From the NCBI GenBank assembly GCA_049518415.1, contig JBEKRX010000020.1, positions 1 to 64,000 on the forward strand: a stretch of 64,000 nt of DNA, given 5' to 3'. The DNA is from CAVQND01 sp049518415 (lineage in GTDB: Bacteria > Verrucomicrobiota > Verrucomicrobiia > Limisphaerales > UBA8199). A program made the translations under genes and the position numbers. The notes under the pieces were generated by a model. The model searched no databases. It saw nothing but the letters and a program-made list of their open reading frames with translations, and was not told the DNA's origin. Positions 49,151 to 59,700 of the stretch are shown piece after piece (within the stretch, counting starts at the first letter, position 1; each line of letters starts with the position of its first letter).

Positions 49151-52116
49151 TCACTCCTTGGCCCAGGTCAGCCACGATTGAGGTGCTTTGGTATTCCAGG
49201 CCTCCGTGGAGAAGGGCCGACTCCACTTCACCGAGCCGTCGGCGTAGAGAATGTTCACGCCCCGGCGATGACCGCAGTGGCCGTTGTTCACCATCCAATC
49301 GTGCGCGCCGACGAAATCCATCAGCAGCCATGTGTTCGCGGGCTCTTTGATGTCCGCGAGCCTCTTGCCGCTGAGCTTCTGGTTCCAGGCGTAGTTCAGG
49401 CCGAAGCGCTGCAGGTCCGGGCTGCACGTGGGGCAAGTGAACCGCGTCGTCTCCTTGTCTCCCAGGAGCACGCGCAGGCTGTCGGCGCTGGTTAGCGGGA
49501 GACGCGGATAGAACGCGGCCTTCGGCAGGCCATCGTGCTTGCCGTCGTATTGCTTCAGCAGTGCGAAAAGCCGCTTCAGGTTCGACTGGCACTCGGACTG
49601 GCGGGCTTCGCTCTGGACTTCGTTGGCGAAGCAATACGCTGGTTGCGAAACCATCACCTTCAGCGCGAGCACATCGTGGAACAGCGGCGGAAGGAGTTCG
49701 GCAGGATCCGCCGTCCAAGGCTTGGGTTGCCACTCGGCCAGATCGCGCTCGCTGCGGCGGTTGGCCAGAGCAGCATCGGCCGGATCTTTCGGCCGGCGGT
49801 CGCTGCGCTGGTTGCCTTCCAGAACGGTGCCTGCGCCTCGATCCTGGACAGGTTCGTCCACGTGGTCAAACTCGTTTCGCAAGAGGAAGGTTTTCCGCGC
49901 GGTATCGGCGACCCGGATGCCGGTGTAAGTCGAGGCGAGGAAGTTCTCCGAGACGATCGTGTGCGACGTGCCGGCTCGTCCGCGCCCGCCGCCGACGTTG
50001 ATGCCGGCTTCAGCCTGGGGCCGGACGAAGTCGAAGCCCGTTCGGTAACTGTGCGGCGAGCGGAGGCGATTGCGCACCACGTAATTGCCGAAGTTGGGAT
50101 AGCCGACATGCGCGTTGTTCGCATGAGCGCCGGGCGTGCCGAGCCAGAGCGCCGTGCCGTCCATCCAGCAATTCACGAACGTGTTGTACCACGCGGGAAA
50201 GAATTTGCTCAGCCCCCTGCCGATGCCTTTCTCGTCCACCGCGCTGGCGTCTTCGCCCCAGAGGTCCGTGCCTTTGGCATGGTCGTCGCGGTGCATCTCG
50301 ACCTGGTTGGCGATGCAATCGAGCCAGAGCGACATGCGGCAGGGCGTGTTGTTGAGGTTAGCGAAAAAGGCGTTCTCCACAAATTGCGGCGCCACGAGGT
50401 ATTCGCTGGAGGCGTCGGGGGCGACGTTCCACGGCTGGTCCACGGTCAGCGTGGTGGCGGAGTTCTCCGCGACCCGGCGATACTGGCCGAAGCCGCGCCC
50501 GGAAATGATGAGCACGGTGGCCTCGCGATGGAACCCGGGCTTCCAGTTCTGCTTCGTGTCGGTGAGTGTCGCGGCCGAACCGCCCGTGGCGGTGCTCACC
50601 GTCTTGCTCGCTTCAACCCCGCCGTGGACAAGATATATTTCCTCCGCGTTCTCCCACGTGCCGCGCGAGGCCTGGTGAACTTCATTGAACCGGATGTAAT
50701 TGTGCCGGCCCATCCCCAGCACGATGCGCCCGGGCGTGTCGGTCAGGATGTTCGCGTCAATCAAGGTCTGACTGAAGGAGCCGTTGAGGGTCACGACATC
50801 GTTGACCGCGCCGCCGTGAAAGGTGTTGCTGATGATTTCCGCGCGCACCGCTGGGCCGACTCCGCCGATGCCCCAAGCGGCTGAACCGTAAATGTCGTTG
50901 TTGAGGAGCTTCACCCGCCGCGCGCCCGGCCCGGCATGAAAGGCGGCCAAGTAAAGCGGCCGCCGCGAGGAAGCATCTTCTTCCAGCGCGCGCAAGCGGC
51001 AGTCCACCACCGTGACATTGCTCACCTCGCCGCCGACCGGAAACGAAAGCTCGTTCGGCACGGCTTCGACCTGTCCGTAACCGCCGTCGCCCCCAGCCAG
51101 GTGGCGCCTTGCACCGTGAGCGACTCCAGGCCGGTGTCGTTATGCAGCCGAATGACGGCGGTGGGCGGCGGCAAGCTTTGAAACCAGGCCGCACGCGCTG
51201 CCTTCCGAGCATCACCGAATCCCTGGAGAATGCAGTTGTCGCGACTCGCGCCCCGCAGGCGAACACCCGAGGGCACTGCGAGCGTGCTGTCCGTGAGATG
51301 CGTGCCCGGTGGAAAGAACACGATGCCGCCGCCCGCCTTCTGCGCCGCTGCAATCGCGGCTTCCATGGCGTTGCGGTCGTTGGCGAGGCCGTCGCCTTTT
51401 GCGCCGAACTTGCGCACGTCGAACAATTTCCCAGCCGGCTTCGGCACGACGATTTCCAAGTCGCCCGCCTTTTGCCAACCCCACGCGCCGCCATTCGAGT
51501 CGTGGCAAAACAGTTCGTACTTGCCGGTGGACGCATCGGCCGGCACCTGGAAGTAAACCAGGCGCCGGTCCGCCGTGCGGAGCGCGCGAGCCTCCACGAT
51601 GGTCCGCGGGAACAGGGTGATCGAGGCGCTCTTCAAGACCCAGTCAGAGCGCGGCAAGCCGAACCCGAAGACATGGACCAACGCGCCCGGCTCGGCCTGC
51701 TCTTCACTCACCCAAAGCGGCTTGGCGACGTGGAACAGGTACGGCTTGGAGAAACCTTCAGCGGTCTTCACCCAGACCACCGAACCTTGCAGCGGTGCGA
51801 CGATGATTTGCCGCTCGACGTCCAGGGGGCCGACGCGCTGCGCGCCTTCGGGCGGTTGTGCGGGAAGCTCCGGCGTGGGTTTCCCGAGCTGCTCCACAGC
51901 GTCACGGAGCGAATCGCTGAGCCGCGGCTGCCAGGTCCACACTTCAGTTTTCGCCGGGTCAAAGTTTTCACCCGTGAGGATGTGCGGACTGGCGTTGGGA
52001 TACCCGGTCGGGAAATCGGGAAAGACATAGGAAATCTCCGGTTTTGCCCCTCGGGCATCGAAATTCAGAAGCCCAACCCACGCCAGCGCCAGCGCCAGGT
52101 TCAGTTTTGCGTTCAT
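49151..52116 (-). CDS. secreted beta-helix protein with C-terminal H-X9-DG domain, frameshifted
   Basis: Two open frames (52116 to 51022 and 51061 to 49151, minus strand) read as one gene of about 987 residues, interrupted by a frameshift at a run of five G (51090-51094). Six G would join '...ATWLGGDGGYGQVEAVPNEL...' cleanly. Order: signal peptide, IPT/TIG-like domains ('PHILTGENFDPAKTEVWTW'), a PF12708-type start ('FDVRKFGAKGDGLANDR'), a beta-helix with typical Asn turns, and a C-terminal about 130 residues resembling type II secretion pseudopilin-associated proteins. That last part has 'CQSNLKRLFALLKQYDGKHD' and the H-X9-DG motif in 'GHRRGVNILYADGSVKW'. A beta-helix joined to an H-X9-DG domain is unusual. 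It precedes the other beta-helix gene by 4 bp. Confidence 0.82.
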
Positions 52117-52569
52117 GCAGGCGGAAGCCTATCGAATATCCTCCTTGCTGTGAAACTCCATCGAGAGTTTTTCATCACCGGAAATGGCGCTCGCGAGTGT
52201 TAGCCAAGGGTCAAATCTTCTCGGGTCGGCTCCAGTTCTGTCACGCCCCAGTCCAGTCTCGAATAAGCCGCTGCAGGCGGTGGTAGCTTTCCTTCGGCTG
52301 GCCGTCGGCGCGCACGAAGCCGCCATGCGGCCAGAAATGTCCGCCTGCGTCCGAGAAGTCCCACCAGACGGCCGATGAACCGGATGAATTCTGTCTTCAT
52401 GAAAATCTGCCAGAACCGTGGCAGACCAGCCGAAAAATTCAATCCTGCTCTGCGACCGGCGGCATTGGCCTTTAAAATCGCAACCAGACGCGGCGAGTCG
52501 CTCCAGGCCATTCCTCAGAACCTCGGGTTGCTCCACCCGCTGAAGACCTTCCTTTCTGAGCGAGAGCAA
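52117..52569. other. 453-bp region holding a GH10 scrap
   Basis: Between the beta-helix gene start and the GH42-like stop lies the duplicated GH10 3' end (52203-52367). The remaining about 200 bp (52368-52569) show no recognised coding content. Confidence 0.5.
52203..52367 (-). pseudogene. 3' end of the GH10 gene, duplicated
   Basis: These 165 bp nearly match 37618-37783. The minus strand reads 'WWDFSDAGGHFWPHGGFVRA' followed by 'DGQPKESYHRLQRLIRD' and 'WTGA' with a TGA, the exact end of the GH10 protein. The match continues about 40 bp past the stop (to GATTTGACCCTTGGC) with a few substitutions and small indels. The rest of the GH10 gene is absent. It is a recent intragenomic copy. Confidence 0.92.
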
Positions 52570-55563
52570 CTACTCCGTTAGTTTCAAAATATAGGTTTCG
52601 CCGGCTGGAACAGCGAAACTCGGCGGCAACTCGCTTTCCAAGGTCAGGTTTCGTATGCCGCTAAACTTGAGGTTTGCCGCCAGCTTGACCTGCAGCTCGC
52701 GCTGGCGATCCAGGTTGTTGACAAAGGCCAGCCAACCGTCGCTGGTCTTGATCGCCCGGTACTCCAGGCCGCTGACATGATGGCCGTCCGGGGTCAGAAA
52801 GCGGATTGGGCTCTGCGCGCCACAGCCAGCCAGCACAGCGTCCATCAACTCGACCATGCTGTCGGACACCAGCGGGATAGCCAGATAGTAAATGCCGCCC
52901 TTTTCCATCGGCACCTGGACGAGCGCCGGCTGATGGTCAGGGAACGTGGCCAGCACCCGGTTGCCGCCGCCGACCTTCAGGACGTGTCGCACCCCGGCGC
53001 CCTGCAACTCCATTTCCCGGCCAAAGACACTTCTTCCGGCGGTCTTGATTTTGGCCTTGGGCACCTCGGTGACGACGCTGTCCACGATCAGCCCCATCAG
53101 AAACGGGGCCTCGGTTTCCTCGCCGCCGGCGTCGCGCTGGAGGCCGGTCCTGGCCTGGCCCGCGACGATGCTCGGGGCTTTCATGCCGGTCACTTGAATG
53201 TTCAACGGCGCGAGGTAATCCTGTTTGCGGTTGTACTGGTCGAAGAACCAGCTATTGGGCACCAGCACCACCTGGCCGCCGCTCCTGGCAAAGTCCATTA
53301 CCTTCTGCACGACCTCGGCCTGTTCATAAGTGGCGGCCGGGATGACCAGTACCCGGTATTGCGTCAGTTTGCCTTGGAGCACCTGCCTGGTGGTGACGAA
53401 ATCAACCGGCCCGCCGATCTCCAGCAGCGCATCGTAGGTCCGTTCCAACTCCAACAAGTAAGGAGTCTTGTCGCCGCCCGCCGGCGGGACCTGCAGCAGG
53501 GAAGCCCTCGAGTATAACAGGGCCACGGGTGCCTTGATGTCCTGCTGGAAGGCGAGGATTTCCTGGCGCAGGCGGCGCAGGTCCAAGCCGGTGCGCAGAA
53601 ACCGCTCCGCTTCCGGAACGGTGCAGTACGGGGGCCGGCTGCCGCGGCCGTAGAGCAAGGCCCCGCCATCGCCCGGCTTATCGGCCCAAGCCCAGTACAG
53701 CGAAAGGGCAGACAGCCCGTGCAGGAAACTAGCCATCGTGTTGCGGTACTCGCTCCCTTCGACCTCGACGATGGCCTTGCGGTTGTCGCTGAGCGAGCGC
53801 AGGAAATCGACGTACTTGGTCGAGGCCGGCGATTCGTTAATGCAGAAGTCGTTGACCTCGTGGGCCAGGGCTTCCACATCGCTGCCGCTCTCGCCCCACT
53901 CCTTGCTGAAGTTGTAGTGCGGAGCGCAGGTGGCCATGGGGATGTCGGGATCGATTTGGCGTTGTTGCGCCTTGGCCCATTTCATGAACTGGGTGAAGCG
54001 CCAAAGATTGAAATCGAGCCACTCATAACGCTTCGCATCATTGGGCTCCCGTTGGCGAAAATCCAGCAGTTGGACCTCCGCGAAATCCTTGTGGCGGGTG
54101 TCCCAGGCCTGGTTGAGTTTCTCGATGGCGCCGAACTTCTCCTTGAGCCAGGCGCGGAACATGTCGCGGGTCAGATCGCAGTAGCAGATGTAGAAATACT
54201 CGTAATCCAACAGGCTGATCAGGCGGGTCTGGCTCTGCCTTTGGGCGGGCAGCACCTTCCGGTAAGCCTCCACGCAGGCCTGGCGGGTGTGGGGGCTTTC
54301 CAGGCAAATCACGCAGTTGGCGCCGCTCACGCCGCCGGACCACTTGTCGGCGATGATATGTCCGCACCAGCCTCCGTCCCAGACGCGGTGGGTGTCGGGA
54401 TACTGATTGAAGGCCTCCCAGATAGGCATCTCCTGGTAATTGAAACGGTCGGCGCCCGGGGCCATACAGGTATAGACCCAAGTGGTGTGCGGGCTGAAGA
54501 ACGGCTCGGCTTCCCGGCTGGGGCCGCTGTGGACGCTATAAATGAAGGTGGGAACATCGCCTTCGCAGAAGTTGCGGCCCTTGAGCTTCATCCGGGTGAA
54601 ATCAGGCTTGGGCGGCACCTGTCGAGGCTGGCGCTGGCCCGCCAGCACCTGGCCGATCTCCTGGATGATCTCCTGGCCGCGCTGTGCCACATACCTGAGG
54701 GTCTCGGGCCGTTCCTCGGGAAAGTTCTTCCAACGCTCATTCAGGCCAACTCGCATTGGAATAGCCGCCGCCTGCCAGTAGAGCACGTCGATGCCCTTTG
54801 CTTTGGCCTCGCCGATGAGCTCGGTCACTTTGGCAAATGTCTCATTGGCCTGGGAAAACCCCACCACCCCCGAAACGGACTCGCCGCAAACCCCGCACTT
54901 GGCGGCCTTGGGATCGACCTTCAGACCGCAGAAAGCACACTTGAGCCCACCCTCACCGGCGAAACCGTGGAAGGTCTCCTCCACCGGGCCCAGAACCAGG
55001 CCGTTTTTGAGGCCAGTGCCTTCGACCTTTTCAAGCCGGAGCTCGTCCAGCCAGATTTTCCCCGAGCCGAACAGATAGATATAGAGCAAGTTGCTGTCGC
55101 AGGCTTCGTCAAAATGTTGGGTGAGCTCGAACTTCCGCCAGCCGTAGGTCCCCGTCGGCAGATCGGTCATCATTTCCTTGCCTTTTGGCTCGAAGGATAC
55201 CACCAGCCCGCGATCATATTGGCCGGGCTGGAGGCCGATCCCGCGGACGTAGCCCGAGAATCTGTACCAGCCGGCCTCGGTCTTGACCGTCTGGCTGAGA
55301 CCGAGTTTGCAGGGGCCATAGCTGAGCATCCCCGCGCTGGCCTGGCCTTCGTGCTTAATGTCAGTGTCGGCGACGCGTCTGCAGTTGCCTTCCCACTTCC
55401 AGCCTGACCAAACTTTAAAGGGGTTCCCCTGCTCGTCGGGTTGGTCGAGGTACTGTTCAAAACCGCCGTCTTTTAAGATGTTCTCGGCAGCCTCGGCAGC
55501 GTAATGACTAGCCAGCAGGGCCAGCGGCACGAATATCAGAAGGGATTTCAGCTTCGCTTTCAC
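52570..55563 (-). CDS. secreted GH42-like glycosidase with N-terminal CBM and zinc ribbon
   Basis: A 997-residue exported enzyme. The signal peptide is followed by a CBM4/9-like sandwich ('NILKDGGFEQYLDQPDEQG' to 'GSGKIWLDELRLEKVEG', about 27-183). Then comes a compact four-cysteine knuckle, C209-x2-C212-x10-C223-x2-C226, a zinc-ribbon pattern rarely seen in secreted hydrolases. The GH42-type barrel follows ('LLDYEYFYICYCDLTRDMF' then 'RAWLKEKFGAIEKLNQAW'), with a probable catalytic Glu in 'AIVEVEGSEY'. A flavodoxin-like domain ('YRVLVIPAATYEQAEVVQKV') and a C-terminal sandwich end it. Beta-galactosidase is the family activity; substrate uncertain. No partner gene immediately adjoins it. Confidence 0.82.
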   Translation of the reverse strand: MKAKLKSLLIFVPLALLASHYAAEAAENILKDGGFEQYLDQPDEQGNPFKVWSGWKWEGNCRRVADTDIKHEGQASAGMLSYGPCKLGLSQTVKTEAGWYRFSGYVRGIGLQPGQYDRGLVVSFEPKGKEMMTDLPTGTYGWRKFELTQHFDEACDSNLLYIYLFGSGKIWLDELRLEKVEGTGLKNGLVLGPVEETFHGFAGEGGLKCAFCGLKVDPKAAKCGVCGESVSGVVGFSQANETFAKVTELIGEAKAKGIDVLYWQAAAIPMRVGLNERWKNFPEERPETLRYVAQRGQEIIQEIGQVLAGQRQPRQVPPKPDFTRMKLKGRNFCEGDVPTFIYSVHSGPSREAEPFFSPHTTWVYTCMAPGADRFNYQEMPIWEAFNQYPDTHRVWDGGWCGHIIADKWSGGVSGANCVICLESPHTRQACVEAYRKVLPAQRQSQTRLISLLDYEYFYICYCDLTRDMFRAWLKEKFGAIEKLNQAWDTRHKDFAEVQLLDFRQREPNDAKRYEWLDFNLWRFTQFMKWAKAQQRQIDPDIPMATCAPHYNFSKEWGESGSDVEALAHEVNDFCINESPASTKYVDFLRSLSDNRKAIVEVEGSEYRNTMASFLHGLSALSLYWAWADKPGDGGALLYGRGSRPPYCTVPEAERFLRTGLDLRRLRQEILAFQQDIKAPVALLYSRASLLQVPPAGGDKTPYLLELERTYDALLEIGGPVDFVTTRQVLQGKLTQYRVLVIPAATYEQAEVVQKVMDFARSGGQVVLVPNSWFFDQYNRKQDYLAPLNIQVTGMKAPSIVAGQARTGLQRDAGGEETEAPFLMGLIVDSVVTEVPKAKIKTAGRSVFGREMELQGAGVRHVLKVGGGNRVLATFPDHQPALVQVPMEKGGIYYLAIPLVSDSMVELMDAVLAGCGAQSPIRFLTPDGHHVSGLEYRAIKTSDGWLAFVNNLDRQRELQVKLAANLKFSGIRNLTLESELPPSFAVPAGETYILKLTE

Positions 55564-55660
55564 AGATTCAAAGTAACATCATCCTTCGAGGAAAACGCCT
55601 GCCCGCGGCAGGGCGTCACGCAGGTCCCGGCGGCGGGCCCGGAGCGTAGTTTCGGGGGTT

Positions 55661-56524
55661 TTAGTCATCTGCTGGCGCGGCGTCCGGCGGTTGACCTCGC
55701 GGCGGTTTGTCATTTTCATCTGATTTTTCTTGAACCCCATCATCGCTGCTCTTCCGCATACTGAGGCTGGCCGGGCTGCTCACCCACCTGTGCCGATAAT
55801 TGCGGCCAGAATTCCCCTGGCTTGGGCTTCCGTTGGTCCCTCCGCTGCCCCTGGCCGTAAAACTGGAGAATCCGAAATCAGAATTGGAGCCGATGCCCTG
55901 ACCGCCATCGCAAGCAAGATACTCCCCAATTCCAGGATTGCCCGTCTTATGCGTATTATCCGTGGCGCGGGCCTGCTCAACCCCGTTGATATACACCGTG
56001 ATAAGATTGCCGACGATGGACGCTTTAAGGATGTCCCCATTCTTCAGGCAATAGTTGGTACCACGCTTATCCGCCAGATAGGTAAACTTTCCAAGCGGGC
56101 CGTCCCATCGGACAATTTGTACATAAGACGAACCGCTGTTGAGGCACCTGGCAAAGCATTCATACCCGGTTGTGCGATGGGGTGAGCTGGTCCAGCGCAG
56201 AAGTATCTCGAGTTCCTGAATGCAAGATGAGTTAGGCTTTGCGATATACGCCTGTCCCCAGGCTTCCTGGTCCGGCGGAAATCCGGAGAGATGAGCGTAT
56301 GAATCATTGAACTTATATATATCCGTATTCGTCCCGGTTTGGGTGCCGAAGGCTAGGCCGTCTTTTTTCCTGATCTTAGTCCAATCAACACCGTTATTAG
56401 TCCACTTTCCATCTTCAGAGAGCGGGTCTTCGACCCCCTCAAAACGGGTCGTGTATGTTTGGGAAAATCCGATCGTGGATAAACCGGCTGAAGCAAGCAG
56501 CATCATTAATAGAAAACGGTTCAT
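55661..56524 (-). CDS. secreted lectin-like (concanavalin-fold) protein
   Basis: A 287-residue exported protein beginning 'MNRFLLMMLLASAGLSTIGF', then a jelly-roll with 'LSGFPPDQEAWGQAYIAKPN', 'CIQELEILLRWTSSPH', 'GDILKASIVGNLITVYINGV' and 'GFSSFTARGSGGTNG'. This is the strand pattern of LamG/DUF1080-like lectin folds, and 'ITVYINGVEQARATDN' is its usual ligand-loop element. The C-terminal 50 residues are a Gly/Ser/Arg-rich low-complexity tail. GC content is visibly lower than that of its neighbours, suggesting separate origin. It could bind a glycan for the GH42 or GH2 enzymes beside it. ATG at 56524 chosen for the signal peptide. Confidence 0.65.
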   Translation of the reverse strand: MNRFLLMMLLASAGLSTIGFSQTYTTRFEGVEDPLSEDGKWTNNGVDWTKIRKKDGLAFGTQTGTNTDIYKFNDSYAHLSGFPPDQEAWGQAYIAKPNSSCIQELEILLRWTSSPHRTTGYECFARCLNSGSSYVQIVRWDGPLGKFTYLADKRGTNYCLKNGDILKASIVGNLITVYINGVEQARATDNTHKTGNPGIGEYLACDGGQGIGSNSDFGFSSFTARGSGGTNGSPSQGNSGRNYRHRWVSSPASLSMRKSSDDGVQEKSDENDKPPRGQPPDAAPADD

Positions 56525-56551
56525 CGTGAGGCCTCCCAAATGGGTCTGGGC

Positions 56552-56661
56552 AGCGAAAACTCCATAATCCTTCGAAAACGTTGATTCTTCAATATGCTCG
56601 GCTAAAGTTGGCCCGGAACCTCGAGAAATCAAGGCTTTTGAAGGATTGCGAGGTTTTCGCT
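56552..56661. repeat. inverted repeat upstream of the lectin-like gene
   Basis: Left arm 56552-56578 (AGCGAAAACTCCATAATCCT...) and right arm 56635-56661 are inverted copies of about 27 bp with a few mismatches, around a 56-bp loop. It starts 28 bp upstream of the lectin-like ATG. It could be an operator, an RNA structure in the 5' leader, or a small mobile element. Confidence 0.6.
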
Positions 56662-56709
56662 ACCACAGGGTCATTGAAGACTTACGGCTACGTGCCCAAA
56701 CTCCGCGCA

Positions 56710-59700
56710 TTACTCGGCCGGCAGGATATCGAGTTCGGCGACGCTGGTCCAGGGGCGGTTGCGGATTTCGCTGAGCGCAACGAACTTGAGGAAGCGGGCG
56801 GTGACGGGTTCGTTCAGCCGGATGGCCTGCGGTTCAACGCCGCCGCGCAGGCGGCCTTTGGCGGCCGGGGCGCTGCCCCAGTCCTGGCCATCGGCGCTGA
56901 GGTAGAGCTCGTAGTCGCGGACGCGTCCGTTTTCGGACCCGGCCCGGGCGGTGTAAAGGACGCCGCCGAGTTTGGTCGGCCTGGCCAGGTCGATGACCAG
57001 CCAGTGGGGCGGCCCGGCCTCGTCCGAACTCCAGCGCGAGTGCCAGAACGTCTCCGGGTCGCCGTCGATGGCGTGGGCGGGGTCGCCTTCGCCCGGCTCG
57101 AAACTGCTGGCCGCGACGATCTTCCACTGGCCTTGATGGCCGGCCTGGGCGAGTTGCAGCTCGCCGGCGAAGGGGAGGGCGCCCGGCAACTCGGCGCGGA
57201 TATAAAGCGCGCCGCTTTCGCCCAATTCCATCGGGCCTTCGTAAGCCGCGCGAGGCGCGCCGTTCAAGGAACAGGAAATCCTCGCGTCCGCCGTCGTGCT
57301 GGCGAGCACGATGCGCCCCTGCTGGTCGCGAGCAACCAGGACGGGCTTCACACGCGGCGGCGGCGCCTGCCGGGCCAGCGAGCCGAAGGCCGTTGCTTTC
57401 GTGCCGGCTGTCAACGGACGCAGGACGCACGAGAACACCAACGGCTCGGTGTGCGGGACATATTGCGGCAAGGGCTGCGGGCCGCAGCCCGCCGAGCCGA
57501 CGCCCAACGTGCGGGGGCTCAGGCACAGGACGGTGGCGCTGGATTCGGGCAACTCATGAGGATGCTTGACGGCCGCCAATTCTTCATCGCTGCACGGGAG
57601 CGCGGACATGGCCATGACACCGTCGTCCGCCGAGGCGAGCAGGCCGACGCCGCTGGCGGCCCGGAGCGCCACCCAGCGCACGTCCTCGTGGTTGCCGCAC
57701 TCCATGGTGGCGACATAGGGCGTCATCAACTCGCGCGTCGTCGCGGTCCAGCGGGCGATGTCCGAGCCGCGTTTGCGGTCCGGGTAATTCTCCAGCGGGC
57801 CGCGTCCGAAATAGGTCGCCGTCTCGAGCGCCTTGTCCAGGAAAAGGCGCAGGCCCAGGCGCGGCAGGACGACGCGCTGAGTGCCCGGCGCGACCGAAAG
57901 GTCCACCGCCACCCGGCCGTCATCGAAGATGGTGTAGGTCATCGTCTGGCTGAACGCAAAACCGCCTTTGCCTTGCGACCGGCCCGAGAGGCGCACTTGC
58001 ACGGCCTTGGCTTCGCGCACAACCCGCTGGAGACGGTCACGTTGCTCCATAAGGACCTGCGTCGGCCCCGAGGTAACGCTCAACGACAAGTTGGTGACTT
58101 CGATGGATGCGGGTTTGAAACTCAACTGGTCCAGGCCCCGGCTCTTCCAGGCGGCGGCGGCCCACAGGTCGTCGTTCAGGTGCGGCGCGCGCCAGGCGTA
58201 GAGTTGCGGGCCCCCGCCCGCCTTGAGCAGCGGGACACCGTCCACGGTCCAGTCGGTGAGCAAGCCCGTGGTCTTGTCGAACGTCAGGGCGAATCCAGTC
58301 GCGACCCTCTTCACGTTTCCCTTCAGGTCCACCGGGAAGGCCCCTGGTTTTCCCGCCACTTTAATGCGGGCCGCGTCCTGCTCGAGAGAGAGCGTGCCCG
58401 CGTCCGAGGCGTCTGCTCCGCGGTCCGTGACCTCGGCGCTCGGCGGCAGCTTGAACTGCTCGGCCGCCACCTCGTGGCCGCGCCTGGCCCAGCGTTCGTC
58501 CTGGTCCAGCAGGAAGGACACTCGCAGGAAGCACTCCGCCCCCGGCGCGAGCCGGGCCTGAGCCAAAGGCACGGTGATGGTGGCCGCCTGGCCCGGCGCC
58601 AGGTCGAGGCTCGGCAGGGAGCCGGTCAAGTCGCCCCCGTCCTCCCGGGTGAGCGACCAGGCCAGCCGGAACTGCTTGAGGTTGGTGAAGGCGTATTTGT
58701 TCTTGATCCGGATCTTGCCGGCAGCGAGGTCTTCGGCCTCGAAGCCGATCCATTGGTAGGCCTTCTTGGCTTCCGGGTATTTGGGCGTGGGCGTGCGGTC
58801 CGCGAAGACGACGCCCTTGAGGATGAAGACGCTGTCGTTGGGCTGGTCGCCGAAGTCGCCGCCGTAGGCAAGAAACGGATGACTCGGGTCGCGGCGGTTC
58901 CAGATGGCCTGGTCCTGCCATTCCCAGATGGCGCCGCCCATCAGGTTTTCGTAACGGTCGAAGAGGTCGTTGTATTCGCCAATGGCGCCCATGGAGTTGC
59001 TCATGGCGTGGGCGTATTCGCAGCAGTAGAGCGGCTTCTTGCGCGGGGACTTGCCGATGCTCTCGAGCCATTGGTGGCCCGGGTACATCACGCTGTCGAT
59101 GTCGCAGGGGTTGCCGTCCCCGAGCTCGAACCGTTCGTAATGGGTGGGACGCGAGGGGTCCAGGGCCTTGATGGCGCGGAGGGCGGCGCGGAAGTTCGGC
59201 CCTGGGCCGGCCTCGTTGCCGAGGGACCAGATGATGACCGAGGGGTGGTTCTTGTGGGTCTCGACATTGGCCACGTTGCGCGCCACGTGCGCCTTTTCCC
59301 ACTCGGGTTGGTTCGAGAGCGACTCCCGGCCATAGCCGTAGCCGTGCGACTCGATATTGGCCTCCGCCACGAGGTAAATGCCATATTCATCGCACAGCTC
59401 ATACCAGCGGGGGTCATCCGGGTAATGGCAGGTGCGGACATGGTTGGCGTTCATCTGCTTGAGCAATTCGAGGTCGCGCCTCATGCGTTCCTCGCTGACA
59501 TAGTGGCCGGTGTCGGGCCAGTTCTCGTGCCGGTTGGCGCCTTTGAGCTTCACGGGCACACCATTGATGGTGAAGACCTGGCCTTTGATCTCGATCTTGC
59601 GGAAGCCGACACGAGCGGAGAGGAGTTCCGATGGCGCGGTCGAGGCCGCGCCCTCGTCGATCAGCGTGATGACGGCCGTGGAGAGGTTGGGCGTTTCGGC

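Noticed and set aside
53719..55407. A 562-codon plus-strand frame opposite the GH42-like gene
   Set aside because: An antisense shadow; no start context and no recognisable motifs.
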